A stretch of DNA of 64,000 bases, taken from NCBI GenBank assembly GCA_016187925.1, contig JACPIS010000001.1, positions 124,001 to 188,000 on the forward strand, written 5' to 3'. The translations under genes and the position numbers were made by a program. This document shows, one piece after another, positions 9,519 through 18,884 of the stretch; position 1 is the first letter of the stretch; each line of letters begins with the position of its first letter. Source of the DNA: Opitutia bacterium. GTDB lineage: Bacteria > Verrucomicrobiota > Verrucomicrobiia > Opitutales > Opitutaceae. Under the pieces are notes generated by a model that was given only the letters and a program-made list of their open reading frames with translations, made no database searches and had not been told where the DNA came from.

Positions 9519-10274
9519 TCATTCGATTTCCCCGTAGAGGCGCTGGAAGTAAGTGAGCGCTCGCTCCTTGTTCGCTTCAACGAAGTCATATACCTCGCGA
9601 TAGGTGCGTAATTCAAGCGACCCAGACACATTTCCGGCCTCGTCTAGGATAGGAAGAGTCATCGGCAACTTCCATTGACAGCCCTGCTCCTCAAATAGCG
9701 GACCAAACGCTGTGATCGGATGAAAAGCATCGTACGCGACGTGAACCTTGTTGGCGTCATTCCTTGACCAGGGCTTCGACGGTTTCTTTCCTGGGTAATC
9801 CCAGTAAGGGAAGAGACGGTCGCCCCAAGAGCGATAGTGTTCGCCCATCGCACGCACCCAGCGTTCGTAGAAAATGTCTTGCAGGCGAGCGAACGTGACG
9901 AGTTCGACGTTGGTTTTGGTCGCTGCTTTGTGGGCACCACTCTGGAATCCAGCCATGGAGACAATATACCCCCTGTTCGCTCCGCAGTCTTGGATTACGG
10001 TCCTGAACGAATGCACGGTCTCAAGGGACACGGATTTCTGCCAATACTTGCATTCACAAAGATAGCGTGCTGGCGGCACCGATGCGGAATCGAGCACATC
10101 GACATCGATCTCCTTCGATCCTCGCACCAATTCAGCACGTCCGCCTACGGTAACCTCGCAACCGAGCTCGCGGAAAAGCTGAGCGACCATTTCTTGGAGG
10201 TCGCGCCAGTCGCTGGGTTGACGGTCAAAAATACGACACATGTTTAGTCGAAGAAAGTCTTGTAGAACACCCAT
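9519..10274 (-). CDS. Mrr/RecB-like restriction-type endonuclease
   Basis: The track ORF is 435 residues, but its N-terminal part overlaps comM and is Arg/Pro-rich noise. I start at ATG 10274 (MGVLQDFLRL, 251 residues); ATG 10322 or 10242 are possible. The N-terminal portion shows a PD-(D/E)xK nuclease fold: 'DWRDLQEMVAQLFRELG', then EIDVDV, then 'ARYLCECKYW', giving the Asp...Glu-x-Lys catalytic set of Mrr-type endonucleases. The C-terminal ~100 residues match nothing I recognise. No methylase lies beside it, so it could be a stand-alone modification-dependent nuclease. Its base composition is visibly less GC-rich than its neighbours, which suggests acquisition by transfer. Confidence 0.75.
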   Translation of the reverse strand: MGVLQDFLRLNMCRIFDRQPSDWRDLQEMVAQLFRELGCEVTVGGRAELVRGSKEIDVDVLDSASVPPARYLCECKYWQKSVSLETVHSFRTVIQDCGANRGYIVSMAGFQSGAHKAATKTNVELVTFARLQDIFYERWVRAMGEHYRSWGDRLFPYWDYPGKKPSKPWSRNDANKVHVAYDAFHPITAFGPLFEEQGCQWKLPMTLPILDEAGNVSGSLELRTYREVYDFVEANKERALTYFQRLYGEIE

Positions 10275-10381
10275 GTCGATCCGGATCGGGAGGATATGTG
10301 TTCTTCCCTTGTTCGTCAGCATCCGTGATGCAAATGGACAAGGTGAGCGCCGTTTTTGCGTGTCTGTTGATACTCTGGGGC

Positions 10382-11920
10382 TCAGTAAAACACGTTCCGG
10401 TCGAGGCTGCGGTATTGGATGGCTTCGAGGAGGTGGGCGGACTGGATGCGTTCGGAGTCGGCGAGGTCGGCGATGGTGCGAGAGACCTTGAGAATGCGGT
10501 CGTAGGCGCGGGCGGAGAGGTGCAGTTGCTCCATGGCGTGCTGCAGCAAGTCGCCGAGTTCGGAATCGAGCGGGCAGTGCTTCTTGATTTGCGTCTGCGT
10601 CATGCGGGCGTTGGCCATCGTGCGCGAGCCGGTGAAACGCGCGTGCTGCCGGACGCGGGAGGCCTCGACGCGTGTGCGCATGGCGGTGGACGGCTCGCCG
10701 GGTTTGTCGGCGCGCAGTTCGGCGATCGACAGCGCCGGGGCCTCGATGTGCAGGTCGATGCGGTCGAGCAGCGGGCCGCTGATGCGGGCGCGGTAGCGCT
10801 GGATCTGCGCGGGGGCGCAGCGGCACTCATGCTTCGGGTCGCCGAGATAGCCGCAGGGGCAGGGGTTCATGGCGGCGACGAGCATGAAGTTGCACGGCAG
10901 CGTGATCTTGCCCGCGCTGCGTGAGATGGTGACGTGTCCGTCCTCCAGCGGCTGGCGCAGCACCTCGAGGGCGGAGCGCTTGAACTCCGGCAACTCGTCG
11001 AGGAAGAGCACGCCGTGATGCGCGAGGGAGATTTCGCCCGGGCCGGGAATGGCGCCGCCACCGAGCAGGCCGACATCGGAGATGGTGTGGTGCGGGGCAC
11101 GGGCGGGACGCTCGCGGAAGTGCACGCCGCCGTTGAGCGTCTGGCCCGCGGCGGAATGGATGCGGAGAATCTCCAGGTATTCGTCGAGCGAGGGTTGCGG
11201 CATGATGCCCGGCACGCGCTTGGCGATCATGGATTTTCCGGAGCCGGGCGGCCCGATCATGAGGAGGTTGTGTCCACCGGCGACGGCGACCTCGACGGCG
11301 CGGCGGACGGCGTGCTGGCCCTTGATCTCGGCGAAATCCAGCGCGGCCTCGGCGGCGTCGGGTGTACGTTGCGTGAGCGGAGTGGCGCGTTGCGGGGTGA
11401 GCTTGATCTCGCCGCAAAGGAAACGCGCGGCCTGATCGAGCGAATCGATGGCGTAAACTGTCACGCCCTCGACGAGGGTGGCTTCCTCGGCCGTGATGCG
11501 CGGGAGGAGCAGGGCGCGCTTGCCGGTGGCGCGGGCGAGCACGGCCATGGCGAGACCGCCTTTGACGGGGCGGGTGGCGCCGGAGAGGCTAAGCTCGCCG
11601 GCGACGAGGTAGTCGTCGAGCCGGTCGGCCTGCAGCTGCTCGGTGGCGACGAGGATGCCGAGGGCGATGGGCAGATCGTAGAGCGCGCCTTCCTTGCGGA
11701 GGCCGCCGGGGGCGAGGTTGATGGTGGTGCGCGTGCGCGGCATCCGGAAACCGGAATTGCTCAACGCGGAGAAGACACGGTCGTCGGACTCCTTGACGGC
11801 GGCGTCGGGCAGGCCGACGAGGAAGAGCTTGGGCTCACCGGTCTCGCCGGTGTTGACCTCGACTTGGACAGGCACGGCGTCGATGCCCACAAGGGCCGCC
11901 GAGCAGATGGTGGCTAGCAT
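10382..11920 (-). CDS. comM: ComM/YifB-family Mg-chelatase-like AAA+ ATPase
   Basis: A 512-residue protein with the family's typical layout. An N-terminal Lon-protease-like domain (about 20-165, [13 protein letters not shown]) is followed by an AAA+ Mg-chelatase domain with Walker [17 protein letters not shown] near residue 225 and '[11 protein letters not shown]' as Walker B. A Cys-rich zinc-binding-like segment ([16 protein letters not shown]) and a C-terminal helical lid complete it. In naturally transformable bacteria ComM is a branch-migration helicase that extends recombination of incoming DNA; YifB homologues are also widespread in non-competent species. It sits alone, between the HD protein and the nuclease gene. 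Confidence 0.93.
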   Translation of the reverse strand: MLATICSAALVGIDAVPVQVEVNTGETGEPKLFLVGLPDAAVKESDDRVFSALSNSGFRMPRTRTTINLAPGGLRKEGALYDLPIALGILVATEQLQADRLDDYLVAGELSLSGATRPVKGGLAMAVLARATGKRALLLPRITAEEATLVEGVTVYAIDSLDQAARFLCGEIKLTPQRATPLTQRTPDAAEAALDFAEIKGQHAVRRAVEVAVAGGHNLLMIGPPGSGKSMIAKRVPGIMPQPSLDEYLEILRIHSAAGQTLNGGVHFRERPARAPHHTISDVGLLGGGAIPGPGEISLAHHGVLFLDELPEFKRSALEVLRQPLEDGHVTISRSAGKITLPCNFMLVAAMNPCPCGYLGDPKHECRCAPAQIQRYRARISGPLLDRIDLHIEAPALSIAELRADKPGEPSTAMRTRVEASRVRQHARFTGSRTMANARMTQTQIKKHCPLDSELGDLLQHAMEQLHLSARAYDRILKVSRTIADLADSERIQSAHLLEAIQYRSLDRNVFY

Positions 11921-11940
11921 TAATCAGGGCGCAGGCGTGG

Positions 11941-12801
11941 TTATACACTCACCACTCCCTGCTGCACGCGGCGCCGGATTTCGGCGATGTTCGCCTCGAC
12001 GGCCTGCAGGTAGGGATTGGGTTGGCCCGTGATGGAAAGGTACGTGTGGACGGAATCGGTCTCCGTGGCAAACATCGGCAGCACGAATTTTGCCCAGAAG
12101 TCGGGGGTCTTGGCCAGGAGTTCGCCGAGGCTGTGGTAGGGCCGCTGCTCCTCCGGCACGCCCTCGAAGTCGAATGCCTCCTTGAACTCACCGTAGAGCG
12201 CGTCGAGTTTGTCCGGGTAATCGGGCGAACTCATCTGCGCGAGGTAGTCGGCGGTGACGAGGCAGCACGCCATGATGCGCGCTTCGATGCGGCGGAAGGT
12301 CTGCGCGCTGACGCGGTTGCGCGGTCCGGTGCAGCTGATGGCGGTGCAGATGTCCTCCATCTCGGCCGGACTGATGCCCAAGGCCGGCAGATAGAGACGG
12401 GCGAAGTCGCAGCTGCGGCGTTCGTGGACGAAGGTGTATTTGGCTCCGGTGCCGGCCCGGTCGGACGTGCGCTTGATGAAGCCGACGTCGTGCAGCATGA
12501 CGGCCATGATGCACAGCTCGGCATCACGCCGGCTCAGCGCCGGCTCAGCATGGGCAACATGCCGGCCCTTGATGAGGTCGGCCATGCACAAGGTGGCCTG
12601 AAGCGTATGTTCGAAATTATGATAGCGCATGTCGTTCGCCTGGTAGCCGAGATAATGGCCGGTGAACATGCTGGTCACGTCCTCCACGAGGTGGCCGATA
12701 AGGGGCACGCTGGACATCCACCCTTCGCTGACGAAGATCGACTGCACGTACGAGCAGACGGCGGCCGGCTCCTTGGTGTTGATCGCGTGGGGTAGGGCCA
12801 T
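11941..12801 (-). CDS. HD-domain phosphohydrolase (cyclic-nucleotide phosphodiesterase-like)
   Basis: A 286-residue soluble protein with a metal-dependent HD fold. The first His motif is 'YHNFEHTLQ', followed by the HD pair in MLHDVGFIK and then 'FVHERRSC'. The Y-H-N-x-x-H arrangement resembles class I 3',5'-cyclic nucleotide phosphodiesterases more than HD-GYP proteins. No sensor or membrane domain is attached. The true substrate could be a cyclic mono- or dinucleotide or another phosphoester; the sequence does not decide this. It ends 20 bp upstream of comM on the same strand and is divergent from coaE. Confidence 0.75.
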   Translation of the reverse strand: MALPHAINTKEPAAVCSYVQSIFVSEGWMSSVPLIGHLVEDVTSMFTGHYLGYQANDMRYHNFEHTLQATLCMADLIKGRHVAHAEPALSRRDAELCIMAVMLHDVGFIKRTSDRAGTGAKYTFVHERRSCDFARLYLPALGISPAEMEDICTAISCTGPRNRVSAQTFRRIEARIMACCLVTADYLAQMSSPDYPDKLDALYGEFKEAFDFEGVPEEQRPYHSLGELLAKTPDFWAKFVLPMFATETDSVHTYLSITGQPNPYLQAVEANIAEIRRRVQQGVVSV

Positions 12802-12872
12802 TCCGGGGGTGATAAATAGGGTTTGCCGCCCATGCCGGCAAGTTCATTGTCCGGAGTCACCGAATTATTCGC

Positions 12873-13487
12873 ATGGGTGCGAGTGGCAATTTGATCATCG
12901 GACTGACGGGCGGCATGGGTTGCGGCAAATCGACCGCCGCCGCGCTTTTTGCCGGCCATGGATTCACGCGCTTCGACGCCGACCAGGTCGTGCGCGAGGA
13001 GCTGTTGCCCATGCTGGACGTGGTGGCGGCGGTGCGCGGGAAGTTTGGCGACGCCGTGATCGGTCCCGATGGCCAGATCCAGCGCGACCGGCTGGCGGAG
13101 ATAGTTTTCCGGGACGAAGCTGCGCTGGCCTGGCTGGAAGGCGAGTTACATCCGCGCTTGAACGCGCTTTGGCGTGCCCGGTTCGCCGCGGCCCGCGGGG
13201 AAAAATTCATCGTCGAGGTGCCCCTGCTCTTTGAGAAGGGGATGGAGAATTGGTTTGATTTCACCGTCTGCGTCACCACAGACTCCGCTCTGCAAATCCG
13301 GCGGCTGGAGCAGCGCGGTATCCCGCCCGAGCTCGCCCGCCAGCGTTTAGCCAAGCAACTGCCCCTGGCCCGAAAATGCGAGTTGGCTGATTTTGTTCTC
13401 CTGAACGACGGCTCCCTTGAGTTTTTAAGCGAACAGGTCAGCGCGCTGGCGCACCGCCTCCTTCAACCACAACCCGCCTGCCCCTAG
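12873..13487 (+). CDS. coaE: Dephospho-CoA kinase
   Basis: This 204-residue enzyme carries out the last step of coenzyme A synthesis, phosphorylating the 3'-hydroxyl of dephospho-CoA. The P-loop GGMGCGKST is at 13-21. The family motif 'FDADQVVREEL' follows, then 'VVEVPLLFE'-like text (here FIVEVPLLFEKG) and the lid arginines (LEQRGIPPELARQRLAKQ). The length is normal. It lies 12 bp upstream of rho and reads in the same direction, so the two are probably co-transcribed. Confidence 0.95.
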   Translation: MGASGNLIIGLTGGMGCGKSTAAALFAGHGFTRFDADQVVREELLPMLDVVAAVRGKFGDAVIGPDGQIQRDRLAEIVFRDEAALAWLEGELHPRLNALWRARFAAARGEKFIVEVPLLFEKGMENWFDFTVCVTTDSALQIRRLEQRGIPPELARQRLAKQLPLARKCELADFVLLNDGSLEFLSEQVSALAHRLLQPQPACP

Positions 13488-13499
13488 CAGGCATCCCTA

Positions 13500-15350
13500 A
13501 TGGAAGTTCCTCCGTCCTCCTCCGAGGAGAATGTTAAGTCCGACAACGACAGCGCCGCCGAGTCGCCCAAGAAGCGTCCGCGCACCCGCTCCCGTCTTTA
13601 CCGCTCGAAAAAGGGCGCCGCGACCGGTGACAGTGCACCCGCGGCGGCCGAGCCCGAGTCCGCGCCTGCTCCCGAGCGGGCCGAGCGCAGCGAGGTGTCG
13701 CCCGAGCCGGCTCCCGCGCGCAGTGAGCGCGTGGAAGAGCCCCGGGCGCCGGAAGCCGCCGCACCGGCACCGTCCGGCGGCGGCGACGCGCCGGCCGAGT
13801 CCGCTGCACCCCAAGGCGGTGGTGAGAGCGGCGAAGGCGACCGCGGCGGTCAGTTCCAGCACGGCGGCGGTGGCGGTGGAAAATTCAACCGCTGGCGCGA
13901 CAAGAAATTTCGCGGCGGCGGCAAATGGGGCAAGCACCAGGGAGGTGGCGGGGGAGGCGGCGGACCGAAGTTCCCGCCGCAGCCGCCTCCGCCCAAGGGT
14001 GAGATTTATTACGGCGATCTGCCGGATCCGGCGCGTTTCCAGGACATCGAGGCGCTCGACACGCTGGCCGACGAGATTGCCGCGAAGAAGGAAGACCCGA
14101 TCTGGTTGCAGGAACTCTACGCGCTCGGCCACGCCGAACTGGCCGCCAAGGCCAAGGGTCTCGGGGCGAAATTCGAGGGCGTGCCGAACCGCAAACAGAT
14201 GCTGACGGCGGTGTTCGCGGCCGCGGCCGAGCAGAAGATTCCGCTGCTCGACCAGGGCTGGCTCGACCTCACGGACCGCGGTTACGGCTTCATCGTCCAC
14301 GACAGCGTCAATTACCGCCTCTACCCCGAGAACGCGTTCCTGCCGGAGGGCTTCGTCCGCAAGCTCGGCCTGAAGCGCGGGCATCACGTCGAGGTGCAGG
14401 TGCAGGCGCCGCAGGGCAACGACCGTTGTCCTGCCGTCGTCCGCCTCCGCAAGGTCATGGGCGGCAAACCGGACGAGCTCTCCAAGCTCAAGCCGTTCGA
14501 GGAGCTCACGCCGTATTACCCGCTCAAGCGCATCTGGCTCGAGCAGGCCGGCGCCAAGGACGTCTCGATGCGCATGGTCGACATTATCACGCCGGTCGGC
14601 TTCGGCCAGCGCGGCCTGATCGTCGCGCCGCCACGCACGGGCAAGACCGTTCTCCTGCAGAACATCGCCAACTCCATCGCGGCCAACTCGCCCGAGGCGA
14701 AACTCATCATTCTCCTGATCGACGAGCGCCCCGAGGAAGTCACGGACTTCCGCCGGCACTGCAAGGGCGAGGTCGTCAGCTCGACGTTCGACGAGACACC
14801 CGAGAGCCATGTGCATTGCGCCGAGATGGTCATCGAGAAGGCGCGCCGTCTGGTGGAGCAGGGTGAGCACGTCGTCATCCTGCTCGATTCCATCACCCGC
14901 CTCGCGCGCGCGTACAACGCCCTCGCGTCCAACAACGGCAAGATCATGTCCGGCGGTCTCGAAGCCACGGCGTTGCAGAAGCCGAAGCGCTTCTTCGGCT
15001 CCGCGCGCAACATCGAGGGCGCCGGCAGCCTCACCATCCTCGGCACCGCGCTCATCGACACCGGCAGCCGCATGGACGAGGTGATCTTCGAGGAGTTCAA
15101 GGGTACCGGCAACATGGAGCTGCACCTCGACCGCGACCTGGTGAACAAGCGCATCTTCCCCGCGCTCAACATCGACAAGTCCGGCACGCGCAAGGAGGAG
15201 CTCATCTACCATCCCGACGAGCTCGCGCGCATCTACTCGCTGCGCCGCGCCATGCAGGGCGTGCCCGCCGCGGACTCGATCGACATGCTCATCCAGCGGC
15301 TCAAGAAGACCAAGACCAACGCGGAGTTCCTGATGAGCCTGAACCGCTGA
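13500..15350 (+). CDS. rho: Transcription termination factor Rho with long Gly-rich N-terminal extension
   Basis: This 616-residue Rho is about 200 residues longer than the E. coli protein. The first ~160 residues are low complexity: acidic/Pro/Ala-rich, then a strongly Gly- and Lys/Arg-rich stretch ([17 protein letters not shown]) typical of RNA-binding disordered segments. A Rho_N-like helical region and the cold-shock RNA-binding domain follow ([16 protein letters not shown]). The RecA-type motor has P-loop PPRTGKT near 376, 'LIDERPEEV', the Walker B/Q-loop region '[14 protein letters not shown]' and the R-loop region. Extended Rho proteins are known in Actinobacteria and Bacteroidota and can bind RNA less selectively. 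A second Rho gene is at 34664-35845. Confidence 0.95.
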   Translation: MEVPPSSSEENVKSDNDSAAESPKKRPRTRSRLYRSKKGAATGDSAPAAAEPESAPAPERAERSEVSPEPAPARSERVEEPRAPEAAAPAPSGGGDAPAESAAPQGGGESGEGDRGGQFQHGGGGGGKFNRWRDKKFRGGGKWGKHQGGGGGGGGPKFPPQPPPPKGEIYYGDLPDPARFQDIEALDTLADEIAAKKEDPIWLQELYALGHAELAAKAKGLGAKFEGVPNRKQMLTAVFAAAAEQKIPLLDQGWLDLTDRGYGFIVHDSVNYRLYPENAFLPEGFVRKLGLKRGHHVEVQVQAPQGNDRCPAVVRLRKVMGGKPDELSKLKPFEELTPYYPLKRIWLEQAGAKDVSMRMVDIITPVGFGQRGLIVAPPRTGKTVLLQNIANSIAANSPEAKLIILLIDERPEEVTDFRRHCKGEVVSSTFDETPESHVHCAEMVIEKARRLVEQGEHVVILLDSITRLARAYNALASNNGKIMSGGLEATALQKPKRFFGSARNIEGAGSLTILGTALIDTGSRMDEVIFEEFKGTGNMELHLDRDLVNKRIFPALNIDKSGTRKEELIYHPDELARIYSLRRAMQGVPAADSIDMLIQRLKKTKTNAEFLMSLNR

Positions 15351-15362
15351 CGCCCGCCGCGC

Positions 15363-15992
15363 ATGAGCAGTCACACGTTCTGGATCTACACCCTGACCTG
15401 CCTGCTGCTCGTGGCGGCGCCCGGCCCGGATAATCTGCTGGCGGTGGCCCGCGGCCTTTCCCAAGGCCGGCGCGCCGCGGTCGTCTCGGCGCTCGCTTCG
15501 GGCTGCGGCATCCTTGTTCATGTGGGTGCCGCGACGCTTGGTCTGACCGCGCTGCTCATGGCCTCGATGGCGCTCTTCCTGGCGGTGAAGCTCGTCGGGG
15601 CCGCCTACCTGCTGTGGCTGGGCTGGAGGGCCCTGCGCTCCCGCACGCTGATCTCGTTCCGTGTCGTGGATCGGCTGCCCTTGCGCCGTGTTTTTCTGAC
15701 GGGCTTCCTCTCCGCCTCGCTCAATCCCAAGGTGGGGATATTCATCCTCGCATTTGTGCCGCAGTTCCTGAGCCCCGGGGCGGGCCCGGCGGCTTGGCAG
15801 CTGGCGGGGCTGGGCGCATGGTTCGCCCTACTGACCGCCGTGGGCTTTGCGCTCATGGGCATGTGCGCGCACTCGCTCGCGCGCTGGCTGGAGTCGCGGC
15901 CGCGTCTGGTGGCCGGGCTCAACATCGGCGCCGGTCTCGCCTTTCTCGGCGCCGGATTTTCGGTGCTAACCGCCAGGGCCAGGGCCGTGTAG
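15363..15992 (+). CDS. LysE-family amino-acid exporter
   Basis: A 209-residue integral membrane protein with about six hydrophobic helices. The family signature sits at the N-terminus: 'LLVAAPGPDNLLAVARGLSQG' in shortened form, with the conserved PGP(D/N) turn, followed by Gly-rich helix 2 and 'LVGAAYLLWLGWRALRS'. LysE/RhtB proteins export amino acids such as lysine, threonine or homoserine lactone across the inner membrane. The substrate cannot be predicted here. It begins 12 bp after the rho stop and may ride on the same transcript. Confidence 0.9.
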   Translation: MSSHTFWIYTLTCLLLVAAPGPDNLLAVARGLSQGRRAAVVSALASGCGILVHVGAATLGLTALLMASMALFLAVKLVGAAYLLWLGWRALRSRTLISFRVVDRLPLRRVFLTGFLSASLNPKVGIFILAFVPQFLSPGAGPAAWQLAGLGAWFALLTAVGFALMGMCAHSLARWLESRPRLVAGLNIGAGLAFLGAGFSVLTARARAV

Positions 15993-16029
15993 GAACTCGT
16001 CGCGGTATGCAACCCCGCCCTCGTCGCCC

Positions 16030-17751
16030 GTGATCTCCGTCGACGACTACGTTTTGCAAATCGCCCTGTGGCGCGGGCTGCTGCGGCGCGAGCAACTCGA
16101 GTCGGCCCTGGGCTCCGGTGCGGGGCTTCCGTCGGACGAGGGCGCCCCGTCCGATGTGGTCGCGCGCCTGGTGTCTGCCGGTGCGCTGGATCCGGACGCC
16201 CTCGCCCGGGCCGTGGCGGGAGAGTTCGGCCTGCCATTCATCGAACTCTCGGATAAGCGGATTTCCGGCGAGGCGCTGGGTGCCCTGCCGCGTGCCTTCG
16301 TCCTGCGGAACCGGGTCTGTCCGGTGGAACTTAGGGACGATGTGCTCGTGGTGGCGGTCGCCGATCCGCTTGCCGTCGACGTGATCGATGAACTCGGGCA
16401 CACGGCGGGCCGGAACGTCCGCGTCGTGGTGGCGGCCGGGCATGATTTGCAGCAGGCCATCGAACGCCACTACGAGACCGACGAAGTCGTCATGGCTCAT
16501 TTCCTCCAGGAGCTGGAAGCGCCGGAGGCGGTTTCGACGGGCGACGCTCCGCTGGCGGAAGACGGAGGAGCGCTGGGACCGGACGCGCCCGTTATCCGGC
16601 TGGCGCAGACGATCATTCACGAGGCGATCCGGCGTCGCGCCTCGGATATTCATTTGGAGCCGCTCGAACGGCGTTTTCGCGTGCGCTACCGGATCGACGG
16701 CGTGCTGGTGGAGGCCGACCCGCCGCCGAAGCGGCTGCAGCTGCCGTTGATCTCGCGGTTGAAGATCATGGCGAACATCAGCATCGCCGAGAAGCGCGTA
16801 CCGCAGGATGGCCGGATCCAGATCGACCTGGCGGGCCTGCCGGTCGACCTGCGGGTCTCAACGCTGCCCACGGTGCACGGCGAGAGCATCGTCATGCGCA
16901 TCCTCGACCAACGGGGGCTGGCACGCGGCTTGCCTGAATTGGGATTTCTGTCCGACGACGAGGAATCGTTCAAACGGCTCATCAGCGCGCCCGATGGCAT
17001 GCTGCTCGTCACCGGCCCGACCGGCTCCGGCAAGACCACCACGCTTTACAGCTGCCTGCACGATCTCAATCGCGCGGACCGGAAAATCATCACGGTCGAG
17101 GATCCGGTCGAATACCGCCTCAGCGGCATCAATCAGGTGTCGGTGCAGGCCGACATCGGCATGACGTTCGCTGCGGCCCTGCGGGCGATGCTTCGCCAGG
17201 CGCCGAATGTCGTCATGGTCGGTGAAATTCGCGACCGGGAGACGGCGGATATTTCCATCAATGCCGCGCTGACCGGCCACCTCGTCTTCAGCACGCTGCA
17301 CACGAACGACGCGCCGGGCGCCGTGACACGCCTGCTCGATCTCGGCGCCAAGTCATTTCTCGTGGCCGCCGCGTTGCGCGCGGTCATGGCCCAGCGCCTC
17401 GTGCGCCGCATCTGCCCGGCGTGCCGGCGCGCCTACACGCCGGCGGTGCGCGAACTGCACGCGCTCGGGCTGACGCCGTCGCAGCTGGCCGAAGCGAAGT
17501 TCGCGCATGGCGCTGGTTGCCCGGCGTGCCAGGGCACGGGCTATCGCGGGCGGCTGGGGATTTTTGAGATATTTTTGATCTCCGACGAAGTGCGCGGGAT
17601 GGTGTATGACCGGGCCAGTGCCGCCCGGCTGCGCGCCCGCGCCCGGCAGGACGGTATGCGCACCCTGCGCGACGACGGCGTCCGCAAAGTCCTTGCCGGC
17701 CTCACCACAATCGAAGAGGTTGTGTCCGCGACCGTCGGCGATATAGATTAA
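16030..17751 (+). CDS. GspE/PilB-type secretion or pilus assembly ATPase (copy 1)
   Basis: A 573-residue AAA+ motor beginning at a GTG. The N-terminal ~150 residues form an MshEN/GspE-N-like domain, which in some relatives binds c-di-GMP. The catalytic half has '[11 protein letters not shown]', Walker [14 protein letters not shown] (about 329-341), an Asp box, Walker B '[13 protein letters not shown]' and His box '[16 protein letters not shown]'. A zinc-binding tetracysteine follows ([10 protein letters not shown] near 462 and [12 protein letters not shown] near 497). The enzyme powers pseudopilus or pilus extension from the cytoplasmic face. It heads a rightward block with pilT, a second GspE/PilB and gspF/pilC. 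Confidence 0.92.
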   Translation: MISVDDYVLQIALWRGLLRREQLESALGSGAGLPSDEGAPSDVVARLVSAGALDPDALARAVAGEFGLPFIELSDKRISGEALGALPRAFVLRNRVCPVELRDDVLVVAVADPLAVDVIDELGHTAGRNVRVVVAAGHDLQQAIERHYETDEVVMAHFLQELEAPEAVSTGDAPLAEDGGALGPDAPVIRLAQTIIHEAIRRRASDIHLEPLERRFRVRYRIDGVLVEADPPPKRLQLPLISRLKIMANISIAEKRVPQDGRIQIDLAGLPVDLRVSTLPTVHGESIVMRILDQRGLARGLPELGFLSDDEESFKRLISAPDGMLLVTGPTGSGKTTTLYSCLHDLNRADRKIITVEDPVEYRLSGINQVSVQADIGMTFAAALRAMLRQAPNVVMVGEIRDRETADISINAALTGHLVFSTLHTNDAPGAVTRLLDLGAKSFLVAAALRAVMAQRLVRRICPACRRAYTPAVRELHALGLTPSQLAEAKFAHGAGCPACQGTGYRGRLGIFEIFLISDEVRGMVYDRASAARLRARARQDGMRTLRDDGVRKVLAGLTTIEEVVSATVGDID

Positions 17752-17770
17752 CCCAGACTCCTTTCCCGCC

Positions 17771-18853
17771 ATGAGCTACGAAATGAACGATCTTCTCGAA
17801 CTGGTTGTCGACCAGAAGTGCTCGGACCTCCACCTGCAGGTCGGCACACCGCCCACGCTCCGCATGCGCGGCAGCATGACGCCCATCGACGGTCCCAACC
17901 TCACGCCCGAGGACACGGAGAAACTCATGCTCTCCATCACACCCGACACGCACGTGCAGAACGTGAAGCTGCACGGCGGCACCGACTTCGGCTTCGCCTA
18001 CCTCGACAAGGCCCGCTTCCGCGTCTCCGTGCTCAAGTCCAAGGGCAACTACGGCCTCGTGCTGCGCCAGATTCCCAACCAGCTCTTCGATCTCCGCCAG
18101 ATCGGTCTGCCCGACAAGATCAAGGAGCTGCTCTATCGTCCGCGCGGCCTTTTCCTCGTCACCGGCCCGACCGGCTCGGGCAAGTCCACCACGCTCGCCT
18201 CGATGGTGAATTACATCAACGAGAACCGCGACGGCCACATCATCACGATCGAGGACCCGATCGAGTATTACCACAACCACAAGCGCTGCGTCGTCACGCA
18301 GCGCGAGGTCGGCCAGGACGTCCCGAGCTTCTCCGAGGCCATCCGGCGCGCCTTGCGCCAGGACCCGGACGTCATCCTCGTCGGTGAGTTGCGCGATCTC
18401 GAAACCATCGAGGCGGCCATCAGCGCGGCCGAGACGGGCCACTTGGTGTTCGGCACGCTGCACACCAACAGCGCCTCCAAGACCGTCGACCGCATCGTCG
18501 ACGCCTTCCCGGCGAACATGAAGGAGATGATCCGCACCCAGCTTTCGACGTCCATCATCGGTGTCATCTCCCAGTCGCTCTGCAAGAAGAACGGCGGCGG
18601 GCGCATCGCCGCCTACGAGATCATGGTCAACACCTCGTCCATCGCCTCGCTCATCCGCGACAACAAGACCTTCCGTATTCCGTCCGACATCCAGACTGGT
18701 GCGCACCTCGGCATGATCACGCTGGACACGCACCTCATGAGTCTCGTGAACAAGGAGCAGATCGACCCCGACGAAGCGGTCGAGAAGGCGCAGGACCCCG
18801 AGGGCATGCGCACGAAACTCCTTAGCATGGGCATCAAGCTGCGAAGCGTCTGA
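17771..18853 (+). CDS. pilT: PilT-type twitching motility / pilus retraction ATPase
   Basis: At 360 residues, with no zinc tetracysteine, this matches PilT rather than GspE. Walker A is [14 protein letters not shown] at about 131, the Asp box [14 protein letters not shown] follows, Walker B is '[15 protein letters not shown]' and the His box is [19 protein letters not shown]. PilT hexamers pull type IV pili back and depolymerise them. Its C-terminal AIRNLIRE-equivalent is altered to '[12 protein letters not shown]'. It begins 19 bp after the first GspE/PilB gene. Having a retraction motor argues that the block builds a true type IV pilus, or a hybrid, rather than only a type II secretion pseudopilus. 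Confidence 0.92.
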   Translation: MSYEMNDLLELVVDQKCSDLHLQVGTPPTLRMRGSMTPIDGPNLTPEDTEKLMLSITPDTHVQNVKLHGGTDFGFAYLDKARFRVSVLKSKGNYGLVLRQIPNQLFDLRQIGLPDKIKELLYRPRGLFLVTGPTGSGKSTTLASMVNYINENRDGHIITIEDPIEYYHNHKRCVVTQREVGQDVPSFSEAIRRALRQDPDVILVGELRDLETIEAAISAAETGHLVFGTLHTNSASKTVDRIVDAFPANMKEMIRTQLSTSIIGVISQSLCKKNGGGRIAAYEIMVNTSSIASLIRDNKTFRIPSDIQTGAHLGMITLDTHLMSLVNKEQIDPDEAVEKAQDPEGMRTKLLSMGIKLRSV

Positions 18854-18884
18854 CGGTCATTTGTCTGCGCGGGCCAGACGCGCA

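Noticed and set aside
13497-15521. 674-aa minus-strand ORF across rho
   Set aside because: It mirrors the conserved Rho frame and has no recognisable domains; a typical high-GC shadow.
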